A DNA stretch of 64,000 nt from Trichomonas tenax (GCA_023091735.1 JALKBU010000041.1:48939-112938), one strand, 5' to 3'. Shown: positions 21,401 through 32,330, counted from the first letter of the stretch. Notes: generated by a model not told the origin, from the sequence alone. Program-made: numbers and translations.

Positions 21401-22553
21401 ATAATCTATAAGACTTCCATCTACGAAATAATCACATATTTCGGCCATGCCAACCACAATATACATCATGGCTGTCAGGGAGTTCTTGCATACGTCTAAT
21501 TCATCAAAGTATTCATTAAGATCAGGGATATCGTCCTGGAACGATAATTCCTCATTCAATCTGAATACGTTTTTTGAAGAAAAGTCGTCCTGCCAAATAT
21601 GCTACTATTGATGCAACAACGAAAAGGATGAATGTGTAGTCGTAGTGTAATGATTTGATAGCGTATAGAACGAATAAATTGATGTCTAATAAAATCGTTA
21701 CGAAAGTAAAAGCAAAACACGTTGGATTTAGCCAGAGTGTATAGAAAGGAATAAACATGATTCTGTAAGCTATGTATGTGTCGAAGCAAATGTGTATTAT
21801 CGCTAAAATTATATAAAACCAATCTGCGAAAAATCTGAAAATTGCAGAGACAAGGAGAAGTAATGATGTCATTACAAACCAGTACATGACACTAGAATGG
21901 TCATATAATTGGAATGAAAGGTTTGTTAAAACAACTGATCGAGATTTCATTAGAATCGTATTGCAGAAAGTGATGATAGTAGTGGCATAGGATATCAATC
22001 CTAGTATAATTTCTGCGACGTATTGTAGTCTATATTTGTATGCAATCGATGTAATACCATGGGATGCAACGTAAGCCGATGGAACTATAAACAGCGGCGT
22101 AATAACATCGACAAGTATAACTGTTGGGTAAAGAAACATTCTTGGTAAAGTAAAGAATTTTGAGTTATAATATATCATAAACGTTATCCAAAAAGCATCA
22201 ATGCATGAAATTGCAAAGCAAAGATATGCCTGTGACATGTGTGTATTGTACATGTCAGTTGGATCCTGGAAATTGAAGATTTTGATGATAAAAATTTAAA
22301 TTCCTCTTGAATTCGATGTTAATCTTTCAAAAGGTTCTGCAAATACCCATATCCTAATCAGTAGAATCTGCATAGATATGAAGATTGAACACAAGCTTGC
22401 GAACCACTCGGGAAATTTCGTTCCATGCATGAATTGGTCATAAAGAGGGAATATCCGATCTATGATTTCAGTCCTCGTTTCGATGAGCTTCTCTGTCTTG
22501 TCTGGTTTGCTGTTGATATGTTGAGTACCAACAGAACCTTCGACGGAAGCCAT
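18452..22553 (-). pseudogene. Decayed multi-pass PAS/adenylyl-guanylyl cyclase gene
   Basis: Minus-strand fragments join into one large trichomonad-type receptor cyclase. In order: N-terminus from ATG 22553; a multi-pass membrane part (22253-21552); a soluble part (21559-20685); a second membrane and extracellular part (20630-19130) with FVIIFVVFRRM and LTFVILVCIVFVLMAL segments; a PAS-like domain (19122-18757, ECIIITNQNSVVEIINPSV); and the end of a class III cyclase (PAFDIIDDPINIAARLQS, ending at 18452). Lesions read directly: in-frame TAA 22296-22298; frameshift at an A6 run near 21570; frameshift near 21045; TAA 20685-20687; TGA 20610-20612; TGA 20475-20477; frameshift near 19170; TAA 18757-18759. 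The catalytic core between the PAS domain and PAFDII (some 200 or more codons in relatives) is deleted near 18735. It cannot make a functional cyclase. Confidence 0.9.
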
Positions 22554-22661
22554 TTAAGTATTAAAAATTTTTTCTATCAAAAAGATTTGCTTATAGGCAT
22601 ACTGTGGAAGATATTTGAGCTATTTTATAGAAAAGTGACGAAGTTAAAATTTCCCTATTAA

Positions 22662-24887
22662 GGGACAGTGAACTAACCTTATTTCTCACTTTTTGTTGAT
22701 GGTCTATTCCAAGTTAAGCGAGAAAAGTTCACTTCTGATTTACAAATATATTGGAAAATTTGTTCAGGACCTGATGCTAAGCATGTGATATTTTATCAGC
22801 AAAACCTTTTCCGACATTAAAGAAAAAATATTGAAATTTCATCAAAATGATTGCCAATTACATGTGTGCTCTATGATAATGCTATCTACTGTCTTTTACA
22901 TCGATATTGATATTTAATATTATATTTTGCTTTGTAATCATCGTAAAAGCAGAATTATATATTATATTCATATTTGCTGGTAATTTGTTAGTATTTCCTT
23001 TGATTTACTTTATATTTGTAAATAAATGATATTGAATTCTTTGAATATCATGGTTTTATGAGAATTTATAGAGCTGCTCGGGATTGCTTTAATTTCTTAA
23101 TAAGACTCATCATGTAAAAAAAACTGGAGAGCCAAATAATTATGCTTCCAAGCTGTGAAGATTATTATTATTATATCAAGAAACTGCATCGAAAATTCAA
23201 TACAGAGTGTTATAACGGCATAAACACACTTATCGGTTGCAGGTTTGAATCAAACTTCATAAAACTTTTTTTCAAAATATATAACAGTATAATTTCCCCG
23301 CTAAAATTTTAGGTTTAGTGTTATGACAATGCATTCAACAAGCGATAAACATGAAACAGATATGATATTAATTAGGTTGCAGCAGAACTTACTAATGCAT
23401 ATTTGCGTGTTATCCTGAATTTGTAATTTGCAATCTAACTTTCATATTGATTAATTTTAATTAAAACTTATTGATATACATATCATACTATTTATATGAC
23501 CATTTGACAAGATGAAGAGTATCTATTACACAAAGATACAACTCAAAATTATCATAACAAAGAATGATTCGCCAGAACAATGTATATTGTAAGGGACGCT
23601 ACTTAATAGCAAGAAGTTATGCAACAACAATATAGCAAGAAATCAGGAGATAAGTAAAAATAAATGTGTTAAAAAATAAAAGTGCATTTTTATCAGATAT
23701 TTTGATGTAAATATGATTTTCCATATAATTTATACATAATATTCAAGAAATTTCAGAGAGCCTAAGCTATGCTGGTTATTAAATACCTAAAATAAATTGA
23801 GAAGCTCTCGCCGGATATATGGCTCAATTGCTAAGTCTTGGAAAGATAGATAACAATCATGACATGGTTTGATTCAATCAATCCATCTTTTTTTGCTTTT
23901 TTTGAATATTTTCTTTCAAATCATTTTTTATTGTACATTGTCATTATTAACATCAAAATATAACATGTATTAGCATGCACTTCATGTACACCTATTGTGT
24001 TAAATTAAATTTGGCACCGACTCATACGTTCTTTCATGATATACTCGACAACGAATGTCAATCATTAAACTTGATTATGCGAATTTGATGGCCCTATACA
24101 TGAGCAACATGACCAAGGAAATGTGTTAACCAATCAGGTATAATCATGAAGTTGGCTTCAGATAAAATATGTCGAAAATATTCAAAAAAAGCAAAAAAAG
24201 ATGGATTGATTGAATCAAACCATGTCATGATTGTTATCTATCTTTCCAAGACTTAGCAATTGAGCCATATATCCGGCGAGAGCTTCTCAAGCTATTTTAG
24301 GTATTTAATAACCAGCATAGCTTAGGCTCTCTGAAATTTCTTGAATATTATGTATGGACTACTATCACCTATGGGGATGTCACAAAATTCCGCTCAGTTT
24401 ATAGACCAATTACTCAATATCAAGCAAAACAAATTTTAGGTTTTTACAATTTCAAAGTGTTTTCCTCTAATTCTTTGTATAAAATCTTTTAAATGCGATG
24501 ATGATTTCATATTTGGAGAAAAATTTTCTAGTGAAGAGACCACTGTCCACACTTTGGTTTTTCAGTTCAAAATTTTCCTCCAGAATTGCTATCAGGAACA
24601 TGTTGTAATATGGATTTTGAACAAATTAAGCTTTTTTGAACGTTAGATCCTTAGAAATTTTCAAGCGACGATATGAAGGAAAAAACGTGAGAAAAATGCT
24701 CATTTTTCATTTTTTCATCAAAAGTTTTATTTTCCAGATCCGAGGTGCTCATTCGCTTGAGATATTATAGAGGAAAGTATGTATGAAAAATAGCTAGGAG
24801 AAATGTTTTTGTATCTTGAGAAAAAGTAACTTTTATAAGCGCACTTTGAGTAGTTTACATCAATAAGGTTAGTTCACTGTCTCTCCC
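22662..24887. mobile_element. TTAA-flanked inverted-repeat element, non-autonomous
   Basis: The left end GGGACAGTGAACTAACC at 22662 and the right end, read on the other strand from 24887 (GGGAGAGACAGTGAACTAACC), share a terminal inverted repeat of about 22 bp, with a 4-nt GAGA difference. Both ends abut TTAA (22658-22661 and 24888-24891), consistent with a TTAA target duplication as in piggyBac-like transposons, though the usual CCC-start is not seen. No transposase frame lies inside, so it would be a MITE-like passenger. It inserted about 100 bp upstream of the cyclase pseudogene start. It also contains the 182-bp inverted repeat listed separately. Confidence 0.55.
23732..24355. repeat. 182-bp near-perfect inverted repeat (snap-back) with 260-bp spacer
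   Basis: Arm 1 is 23732-23913 and arm 2 is 24174-24355. Read against each other they differ at only two adjacent positions that I can see (AAATTG versus GCTTG after TAAAAT). The spacer 23914-24173 is AT-rich with no ORF. A transcript would form a very long hairpin. It may be a second, nested foldback element inside the TTAA element, or the result of a local inverted duplication. Confidence 0.9.
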
Positions 24888-24976
24888 TTAAAATATTCAA
24901 CTTTTCACTGAAAAATAAAATTCAGATTATGACGCAAAATCCATTTATATACATGAAAATCGCGGCAAAAATTAAA

Positions 24977-25650
24977 TTAGCTAGAATATATACCTTTATT
25001 ATATAAATCGTCCAAATGAAATCGAATCCATAATTGCAACAGGATACAGTTTCCATATTTTATGTTAAAATATTTTTTATGATCTGCAACGTGCTTCAAG
25101 TGATTCAATGCAGTGCAAAACATCATATTATATATAACCATAGCGTTTGAAAGGATTTGTGGGAAAATGTTGTTGTAAATCTCATTTTGAGGAGTCCGCC
25201 ACAAAACATTACAGGTACCTTTTCCATCAAAATCCAACTTGTATCTATGATCATTGTGCTATGCCATATATGGAGACTTGATTAACACCCCATAATTCTT
25301 AATTTTCCATGGGATAATTTTTTTATCTTTCTAATATCTCTATTGCTGCCTGCGTTGTTATGCCTTTCCAAATGGCATTATGTTTTGCAGCATTGATCGG
25401 TCTGACAATAGGCGATAACACAATTTTTATTTTTTACTCCTATTATCATAACATCAGGGTTATAAGATTGCATAACCAAATTGTCTACTTCTTGATGAGA
25501 AGCACGAACACTAGTGTCTCTCTGTTGAACTCAACACTTGGAACTATAATCAGAAATTACTTTTGTTAGTTCATCAAATAAATCATTGTGCTTCTCCCGC
25601 TCATCGTATGAGTCGTAGTGTTTTGCAGAGAATTCAGCTCAAATTTGACA
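24977..25650 (-). pseudogene. Protein-like fragments, unidentified pseudogene
   Basis: The minus strand carries protein-like frames without a start: one near 25560-25640 reading YDEREKHNDLFDELTKVISDY before a TGA, continuing as DVMIIGVKNKNCVIAYCQ, and one at 24977-25290 reading YKLDFDGKGTCNVLW and CTALNHLKHVADHKKYF. Stops and frame changes separate them. The first resembles the ELTKVI-x-x-Y linker of endonuclease domains in retroelement-type proteins and the second faintly recalls glycosyltransferases with a DxDGxG motif, but neither is sure, and they may belong to two different genes. Confidence 0.35.
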
Positions 25651-25796
25651 AATTAGGAATTTTCGAAAAAATAATAAAGGCTTTGCTAAATTAGTGAATT
25701 ATTAATAGTTTATTCGAGGACTATCTGATACTACAACAACTAGAATTTAAAATGTAAAATTGATTTCGTATTAAATTATTAATGATGGGTTTGGAA

Positions 25797-26834
25797 TTAG
25801 TTATCTGATTCATTGGAATTATCTGAGTCACATTCAATGTCTTCAGCTTTCTCAAATACAACATCTTCCATCTTGTTATCTGATTCATTGGAATTATTTG
25901 TAAGAGGAGCAGCCTTTGGCGGTGGAGCTGAGGCTTGAAGCTTCAAAACTGTGTACCAAATGCAGCAAACCATGGAGATGCATAAGCCGATGATCTTCTT
26001 GATAAACATCTCGCGGGTTTCTTGGTCCTTCTTGAAGAAAATAATACCGAAAATAAAGATCAAAATCGATTTGACGTGGCCACAAACTTGGTATGTCACA
26101 GCAGATGTATGACCGATAAGACAGAAGGAAGCAATGTTAACCAAACATGCAATCAGGCCTGTAGAAAGGATAACTGGGATAGTTTCAATTGTCAAATCTT
26201 GATTGAATATTGAATTATCGCCATATGATTCAAGAGCAAAGCCAACGATCAAAGCAACGATGAACTGTGGGAGAGCTGTAAGGTGCTGAAGCTGTGGTCC
26301 GTTCAAATTGAACTCGTTTTGCTTCGATCCGGTATAAATCTGGAAAAGTGAAACGCAGGCAACAGCAATAGCGGCAATGAAGGAACCTTTGATGTTAAAT
26401 TCGATATCGTTAATGGAAAAGATACCAATACCAACAAGAAGTGTTCCTAATGACATTAATATCGGAAGAGAAGTCTTTTTTCCGAAAACAAGGTAATCGT
26501 AGACGACCATGAATGGGACACAACAAAGTTTCGAGAGTTGGTAGAAGCCGACTGAGTTCATTTGAAGATTAAAATTCATAAATACGACAGCGCCAACGCC
26601 GATCGCGCCCATTTTCCATTTTTCGAACATAGGCATCGTTGTACCACGCTTGAAAGCGCCACAACGGCACATAACTTCGAGTAACAGCCATGTTGAGAAG
26701 AAATGATAAGCTGTAAGGAGAGTAAGCGACGTGAAATGGTAATTGTCCATGACGTGCTTGTTTGTAATGATAATTACGGTCGATGAGAGGATACTTGTAA
26801 CGATCCAGCCTGCAGTTGCGAGCTCAAAAACCAT
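25797..26834 (-). CDS. Triose-phosphate/nucleotide-sugar transporter (DMT superfamily, SLC35-like)
   Basis: 345 residues with about ten hydrophobic segments across residues 5-300, the expected length for the family. Family features are INKHVMDNYHFTSLTLLTAYHF in the first helices and a second-half repeat with VTYQVCGHVKSILIFIFGIIFF, the TPT/SLC35 signature in which lysine sits before the ninth helix. Such carriers antiport sugar phosphates or nucleotide sugars across Golgi or ER membranes and would feed the glycosyltransferases found in this window; the substrate is not predictable. The C-terminal tail is acidic and contains the repeat NSNESDN twice, encoded by near-identical 21-nt units, so its length is probably polymorphic. 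The ATG at 26834 is the only sensible start. Confidence 0.9.
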   Translation of the reverse strand: MVFELATAGWIVTSILSSTVIIITNKHVMDNYHFTSLTLLTAYHFFSTWLLLEVMCRCGAFKRGTTMPMFEKWKMGAIGVGAVVFMNFNLQMNSVGFYQLSKLCCVPFMVVYDYLVFGKKTSLPILMSLGTLLVGIGIFSINDIEFNIKGSFIAAIAVACVSLFQIYTGSKQNEFNLNGPQLQHLTALPQFIVALIVGFALESYGDNSIFNQDLTIETIPVILSTGLIACLVNIASFCLIGHTSAVTYQVCGHVKSILIFIFGIIFFKKDQETREMFIKKIIGLCISMVCCIWYTVLKLQASAPPPKAAPLTNNSNESDNKMEDVVFEKAEDIECDSDNSNESDN

Positions 26835-27629
26835 TTTGAACCATTCAAAATAGAAATTATTGATAACTAAGCATTACTATACATATCTATTATAGTTAAT
26901 ACGAAGACGACAAATAACCTTATTTAAAGGTCAAAGTTTTTTTTCATTGGGTTCAGTTGATACAAAAAGTAATAAATGACACAGAGACAATATTGCGTTT
27001 ATGATTCTGATCGATTATTGAGCATGAGTAGATCATGAAAACACGAAATATCACCTTTTTATGAGTCCAACACATGTTATTGCATCATTTGCATTTATGA
27101 GACAAAAAACTTTGAGATTTCGAGATATTATTCCAAAAATTATAACCTATCACTATGATAGATCATGACTCTGAAAAGACAATATCACCGCATTGTCTTA
27201 CGATTAACCTTATCGCTCTTTTAGAGTTTTTCATCATAACATGATAGTTGTCGAGCGTTTGTCGCACGAAATGAACTTGCCTGTGAAATGCTATGAAATT
27301 TAATGAGATTCCCCGCCAACCAGTTAAAAAATTGTTGATTCTTCTAATATCTTTATATATTTGATTTCCGACTTATTTGAATAAAAATAACAATGAGCTA
27401 CTAATAGAACATAATGCCTATGACCTGTATAAGAGTCGTGGTATTAAATGAAAAAAAATACACATAATTATCATCGATGGAAGTTGTGAATTATTGTGTT
27501 AAGCTTAAAGTACGTGAACAGATCTCCACGCACATCATATTGGCATCATCAAAGGCATTGTGACAAGATAATCGAGGGGATCAACGCACTAGTGAATCAT
27601 TTTGAAATAATAAAAGTGACAAATATTAA
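26835..27629. other. Intergenic, divergent promoters
   Basis: Head-to-head spacer of about 800 bp. AAAAGTGACA at 27613-27622 lies close to the downstream ATG. No ORF or repeat is recognised. Confidence 0.4.
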
Positions 27630-28580
27630 ATGGGGGAATGCGTTGGCAAGCTGAATTCAGCTTTTAGCCGACTATTTTCCTTCATTGGTTCCAAAATAGA
27701 GTTTTTGACATTTTTTGTGTCAACAATTCGCTGTTATTTCCAAGATTTATTTTCTTTCTCAATAGATTACGATCTTTGCGAGTTTTCAGAAGAAAATGAG
27801 GACTTCATGGAGAAGTCCAGAAAATTTTTAGATAAATATTCGGTATTAGAATTAACGCAGATTATAAATCAAACAACATTACCTTCCAGACTACAGCAAC
27901 TCGGAATTGATGATTGGTATGTAGAGTTTGACCTAAATGATCCAATCACGCATTATTTATATGTACGTGCGCCTATTTGTAAGGAAGACGAAAAATTTAT
28001 TGCCTTTATGGCTGCCTCCCTAAATCAAAAAGACGGAAAATACGATTTATTTCATGTCAGGTGGTTTGCCCTACAAAATCCTTTGGGAAACTTTACGAAT
28101 AAAAGACCGAGATTGCCTGGTCAGAAGTATCCAGGAACAGGTTTTGGCCGAGAGTGCGTTAGACTCACCTACTACCTTGCACGGAAAGCTGGCCGTGACG
28201 GAATATTAAATTCTCCAGAACATTTTCACAACGCATATATGTACGACTTTTGCTACTTCGTCGATCCACAACAAGAAGGGTGGTTTAAACGCCTTAAGAA
28301 AGATTTGCAAAATGACATTAAGACCAAAGGCCTCGCTATGGTAAGTTGGGCAATATATCTTGGTTATTTACGCGAAAAGGGCGTTCCAGTTAAGTGGGAA
28401 ATGAAGGAGCAGGCTATGCCTATTTCTCTTCGCTATTATGCTGTCTTTTTTTTACCGAAATATAACTATGTTATGGAAAAAGCAAAATACGACAGCGGCC
28501 CCTTCACCATCGATTGGAAATCTGCGGAAAAACAATGTTTGGATAAGATACTTCTCAATAATAATGAAAAATCACAATAG
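27630..28580 (+). CDS. Conserved protein, bacterial-like; possible acyltransferase-type fold
   Basis: 316 residues, soluble. Distinct blocks are LPGQKYPGTGFGRECVRLTYYL, ILNSPEHFHNAYMYDF and a C-terminal PISLRYYAVFFLPKYNYVME. The order (a glycine-rich LPGQ..PG.G segment followed by PE..HNA and a DP..EGWFKRLKKDL segment) is a pattern I associate with uncharacterised bacterial proteins rather than other eukaryotic ones, so lateral transfer is possible, but this is from memory and untested. The N-terminal 60 residues are aromatic and hydrophobic and may be a lineage-specific extension; there is no clear signal peptide. No catalytic role can be assigned. The start is the ATG at 27630, 7 nt after AAAAGTGACAAA. 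Confidence 0.7.
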   Translation: MGECVGKLNSAFSRLFSFIGSKIEFLTFFVSTIRCYFQDLFSFSIDYDLCEFSEENEDFMEKSRKFLDKYSVLELTQIINQTTLPSRLQQLGIDDWYVEFDLNDPITHYLYVRAPICKEDEKFIAFMAASLNQKDGKYDLFHVRWFALQNPLGNFTNKRPRLPGQKYPGTGFGRECVRLTYYLARKAGRDGILNSPEHFHNAYMYDFCYFVDPQQEGWFKRLKKDLQNDIKTKGLAMVSWAIYLGYLREKGVPVKWEMKEQAMPISLRYYAVFFLPKYNYVMEKAKYDSGPFTIDWKSAEKQCLDKILLNNNEKSQ

Positions 28581-28960
28581 AATTATGTGTGTCCATATTA
28601 ATATCATATCAATCACTACCATCAACTCGCCTATCTCCTTCACTCTCTTTATGTTCAGTATATTATTAGTAAATGTTTGTTTAAGTAAAATGTTCAACTT
28701 CCCTTTTTAATTCAACCATGCTAACCTGAATATTTAAGCACTGCTTGATGTAGACATTATTCATATAAAATATTGTCAACTAGGAATTTAAAGATATTGT
28801 CGAAATTTTTTAAAACTCATATTTGACCTTAAGTATCGTGGACAATATCTATAAAATGTCATATAAATGCTGCACTTGATGTCTCTGTGCATAAAAGATG
28901 AAAAAGGAAAGGTCAATTCAAATTATTGACTGAGCTCAGTGAATTACCAAAAAAATACAA
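28581..28960. other. Intergenic spacer
   Basis: About 380 bp of AT-rich DNA. No ORF in a plausible frame and no repeat. Confidence 0.4.
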
Positions 28961-30127
28961 ATGGGTTCGTCTTCGAGCTCAGCGATTCCTAAAAAGTCTG
29001 GGAATCACGCTCGAAGCCACCCGAACGTTCCAGAAGTCGAAAATAATTCAGAGAACGTCATTGATATTCAAGATGATCTTTTCGCCGCAGAAGTTCAGCA
29101 TCCATTGTTAAGGACCGGTTTTGCCGGGCAGTGGACTGTAGAAACATTCGTAGGAAATCATCCAGCAGAGAGAAATTGCCAGTTTTCGGTCTTTTCTCAA
29201 CAAAGAAACTCATTATTAATTGGTTATGGCCAAGATACTTCAGGAAATGCCCTGAATGATGTCTGGGAGCTCAATTTGAATAACAAGCAGTGGAAGCAGC
29301 TCCACCTTTCTGGGGATATCCGCCAACCTCGATTATCTTCGTCTGCTTGCATTCTTGATAACATGCTCTACATCTTTGGTGGCCACATTGAAAATACATA
29401 TTTAAATGATTTACACTCGATAAACCTCGACACTGGCAAAGTTACGATTATCGCGACACAAAATGAACAACCTACACCTCGCGCTTCTCCAATCATTAGT
29501 GCCTTTGACGACCGGTTGTACATTTGGGGAGGTCTAAATGACTTCTGGCCTGATGATTTACATACTTTAAATTTAAAACTGGGTATTTGGGAATTAGCAA
29601 AACCAGGATTATCGGGCAGAGCTAACATACCAACAGCAATTTACAAAAACTGCGTTTATGGTTATGGTTGCTCAAGATCTGGAGGTTTTATTGTTATCGA
29701 CTTAGAAACTGGCACTGTTTCTATCAAAAAAGCGGATGGAGAAGCTCCCCCATCAGATATAAATGCAGGCGGTATGTGTTTAGTTGATCATTTCCTCATT
29801 TATTTCGGTGGAATATCAGAGAACGAATACATGCTTGTATATGCATGCGATTTACACAGAATGAGATGGTTCCCATTCTGGATTAAACCGGATGGAGAAA
29901 CTGTTTCACAAAATGACGGATATACTGATGAGAAAGGACTCTTCCACCTTCCTAATATACATAGCTTTAGCTGTGCATATTGTGAAAACAAACGCGAAAT
30001 CATTTCGTGCCTGGGAATTCCAGCACACGATCCTCCAATGGTTTCCATCTTTTCAATTGGTGAAGCTTTATCTGTTTTGCACTTGAGGGATGATTTATTA
30101 GATGCACTATCTCCGCATCAACATTGA
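28961..30127 (+). CDS. Kelch-repeat (galactose-oxidase-type beta-propeller) protein
   Basis: 388 residues. Kelch blades recur from about residue 55 to 340: LLIGYGQDTSGNALNDVWEL, MLYIFGGHIENTYLNDLHSI, RLYIWGGLNDFWPDDLHTL and HFLIYFGGISENEYM, each with the GG and following W or D positions of the repeat. No BTB or F-box domain is present, so it is a bare propeller, probably a protein-interaction scaffold. The N-terminus MGSSSSSAIPKK has glycine at position 2 and serine at 6, matching the N-myristoylation consensus, which would place it at a membrane. The start at 28961 is the only ATG that preserves this. Confidence 0.88.
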   Translation: MGSSSSSAIPKKSGNHARSHPNVPEVENNSENVIDIQDDLFAAEVQHPLLRTGFAGQWTVETFVGNHPAERNCQFSVFSQQRNSLLIGYGQDTSGNALNDVWELNLNNKQWKQLHLSGDIRQPRLSSSACILDNMLYIFGGHIENTYLNDLHSINLDTGKVTIIATQNEQPTPRASPIISAFDDRLYIWGGLNDFWPDDLHTLNLKLGIWELAKPGLSGRANIPTAIYKNCVYGYGCSRSGGFIVIDLETGTVSIKKADGEAPPSDINAGGMCLVDHFLIYFGGISENEYMLVYACDLHRMRWFPFWIKPDGETVSQNDGYTDEKGLFHLPNIHSFSCAYCENKREIISCLGIPAHDPPMVSIFSIGEALSVLHLRDDLLDALSPHQH

Positions 30128-30395
30128 TTTTGTTTCTGTTAAATTAAATATGTCGTTAAACTAAGTTCTATTATATAAGCTTAATAACATTAAATTTCTC
30201 GAACATTGGTCATAGCACTTCTTGCATCACATTCAAATTGTTACATTTTCTTTTGAAAACAAAAGATTAATTGAAATTTCAAAAATTCTATATACATTCA
30301 GCTTTAAAATCAGATAGATCATATAGCATAACACATAAATTACTCGCATTCACTGATTAAATAGATTAATATCGAGAGATATGAAATTTTATAAT

Positions 30396-32330
30396 TTAAA
30401 CTCGATAGACATCCATAATCTTGAAGCATATGTTAATAATAATACCAGCAACACATGATATAGCGAAAGAAACAAAAGACAAAGTCTTCGTCCATGTCGG
30501 AGGCTTGAAATCTTTCATATCATGTGTTAACTTATCTTCGGCAATTAAGTCTTCTACGACAATGTAGTTCTCCTTTCTATTCTTAGTGACAATCCATTCC
30601 CAAATAAAAACAACAATTGCAGCAATAATGATGATGATCTTCAACACAATCATAATGATAAGAAAAATAACAATCATCTGGATGATATCACGAACACCAA
30701 TAACATTCTGGTAAGCATGAATAACAGGAACAAGAGCAGCTTCATTGAGAACAATAACAAATAATATTGAGTTCAAGACCAGGTACTTGATGAGCTTAGA
30801 TCTTCTTAAGTTCTTTCTCAAGTAGCAGCAAACAACAATGATCATAATCAATGGAATGAAGTTGCACATGAATGCAAGATTGAATGTGATAACAGCTCTT
30901 CTGAGTCTGAGAACACTATCAAGGGAGATCTTCTTGAGTTGAACATATGGGGTATAAATACCAGTGACATCGCCATTTTCGTTGTAACTGAAGCTAATAT
31001 GCATTGAGCCTGCATGGGAATTCTCTTGATTTAAATCAAAGCGTGAATAGAGGTTTTCTTCTGTTACGTTGAATTGAATATAGTCGAAAAGGATTTGGTT
31101 GGCTAATTTGTCTACAAGAATCTCATCGTATGGCATCAAGGCTGTATAGCTCATGAATCCATTGTGGATAATTCTTGTGTTTCGATAGTATCCATCTAAC
31201 TTTGAATCAATAATTATGCTATTGTTAGTCTCATCATAAACGCCCCATAAATGACGAAGAAGTCCTTGAGAAATATGATAGTCACCAGCAACGTTGATCA
31301 TGGCAATAAAGCTCCATCCTAGTTCAGGAATGATTGAAACTTGAGCTGTCTGTCCAATTGTGTTTCCTTGATGTTCGTATGCTCGAGTTCTATTGACGTA
31401 GAATTCTATCCACATGCCATGAGCGATTCCCGGCCCATCTTTAGCCGGTGTCTTTGTCAGCTGGTAGAACTCGTTGAGTGTTTCCTCCTTTTCGAAAAGA
31501 GGCGATTTGACACCTTTAATTGGTGTGATTGCGTTGACGAATTTATGGAGATCATCGATGGGTGAAAGAGCAGAGCCAGCAGGATATAATGAGATGGAGA
31601 CATTCTTGACCTTAAACAGAGCTTCTCTAGATGTTGTATATCCTTTTGCACGCTTTTTCAAAAGACTTTTGGCGATATCAATACGCGATGGGTCAATTGA
31701 AGTGTGGTTCATTCCCAACACATCAAAAATGTTCTTTTTCACATAATCAATGTAGCTCATTCCTGAAACACATGAAACTATATAGCCTTCCAAAGATACA
31801 CCAAAGTTAGAATAGCCAACAAACTCTCCTGGACGAGCATATTGACGAGGTTCATAACGATGAAGCATAGCGACTAAATCAACAACTTGCTCACCCGAGC
31901 GGGTAAGAGAGCCAGTAATTTCGTCCCATCCAGCATCGTGATTCATGAGATTTAAAATCGTGATTGGATCTTTGTATGTTTTGCGCTTCAAAAACTTTGC
32001 ACCAATGTGTTTTTCGATGTTGTCTGTAAGATTTAACTTTCCTTTCTCGTATAGTTGCATGATTGAAACATGTGTTAACAATTTTGTAACAGAGCCCCAT
32101 TCAAACAGGGTCTCTTCGGTAACGTTATACTTATTATCGTAGTTTGAATATCCGAAGGCTGTCTGAAAGACAGATTGGCCATCTTTCGATATCAAAATTG
32201 CGCCTCCAGGGATCGATTTGGACCCATACTGCTTATAAATGTCCGAGACGATGTCTTCGATCATTTCTGTCGGAACACCACCAGGTGTTTCCAAACAAAA
32301 TGTTCGGGAAAAGAAGAGGAAAAAATTCAT
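30396..32330 (-). CDS. Serine beta-lactamase-like (S12) hydrolase with C-terminal membrane domain
   Basis: 644 residues. Residues 20-350 form a beta-lactamase/class C penicillin-binding fold: the SxxK motif is WGSVTKLL (Ser/Lys nucleophile pair), the second motif YSN is in VGYSNFGVSLEGY, and the third, HxG in place of KTG, is in YEHQGNTIG. All three are intact, so hydrolase activity is likely. Eukaryotic and trichomonad LACTB-like members are esterases or peptidases of unknown substrate. After a further soluble region come about four hydrophobic helices (residues 480-640), which anchor the enzyme in a membrane. The N-terminus MNFFLFFSRTFC is a short, weak signal sequence. The whole frame is uninterrupted. 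Surface exposure is plausible but inferred. Confidence 0.9.
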   Translation of the reverse strand: MNFFLFFSRTFCLETPGGVPTEMIEDIVSDIYKQYGSKSIPGGAILISKDGQSVFQTAFGYSNYDNKYNVTEETLFEWGSVTKLLTHVSIMQLYEKGKLNLTDNIEKHIGAKFLKRKTYKDPITILNLMNHDAGWDEITGSLTRSGEQVVDLVAMLHRYEPRQYARPGEFVGYSNFGVSLEGYIVSCVSGMSYIDYVKKNIFDVLGMNHTSIDPSRIDIAKSLLKKRAKGYTTSREALFKVKNVSISLYPAGSALSPIDDLHKFVNAITPIKGVKSPLFEKEETLNEFYQLTKTPAKDGPGIAHGMWIEFYVNRTRAYEHQGNTIGQTAQVSIIPELGWSFIAMINVAGDYHISQGLLRHLWGVYDETNNSIIIDSKLDGYYRNTRIIHNGFMSYTALMPYDEILVDKLANQILFDYIQFNVTEENLYSRFDLNQENSHAGSMHISFSYNENGDVTGIYTPYVQLKKISLDSVLRLRRAVITFNLAFMCNFIPLIMIIVVCCYLRKNLRRSKLIKYLVLNSILFVIVLNEAALVPVIHAYQNVIGVRDIIQMIVIFLIIMIVLKIIIIIAAIVVFIWEWIVTKNRKENYIVVEDLIAEDKLTHDMKDFKPPTWTKTLSFVSFAISCVAGIIINICFKIMDVYRV

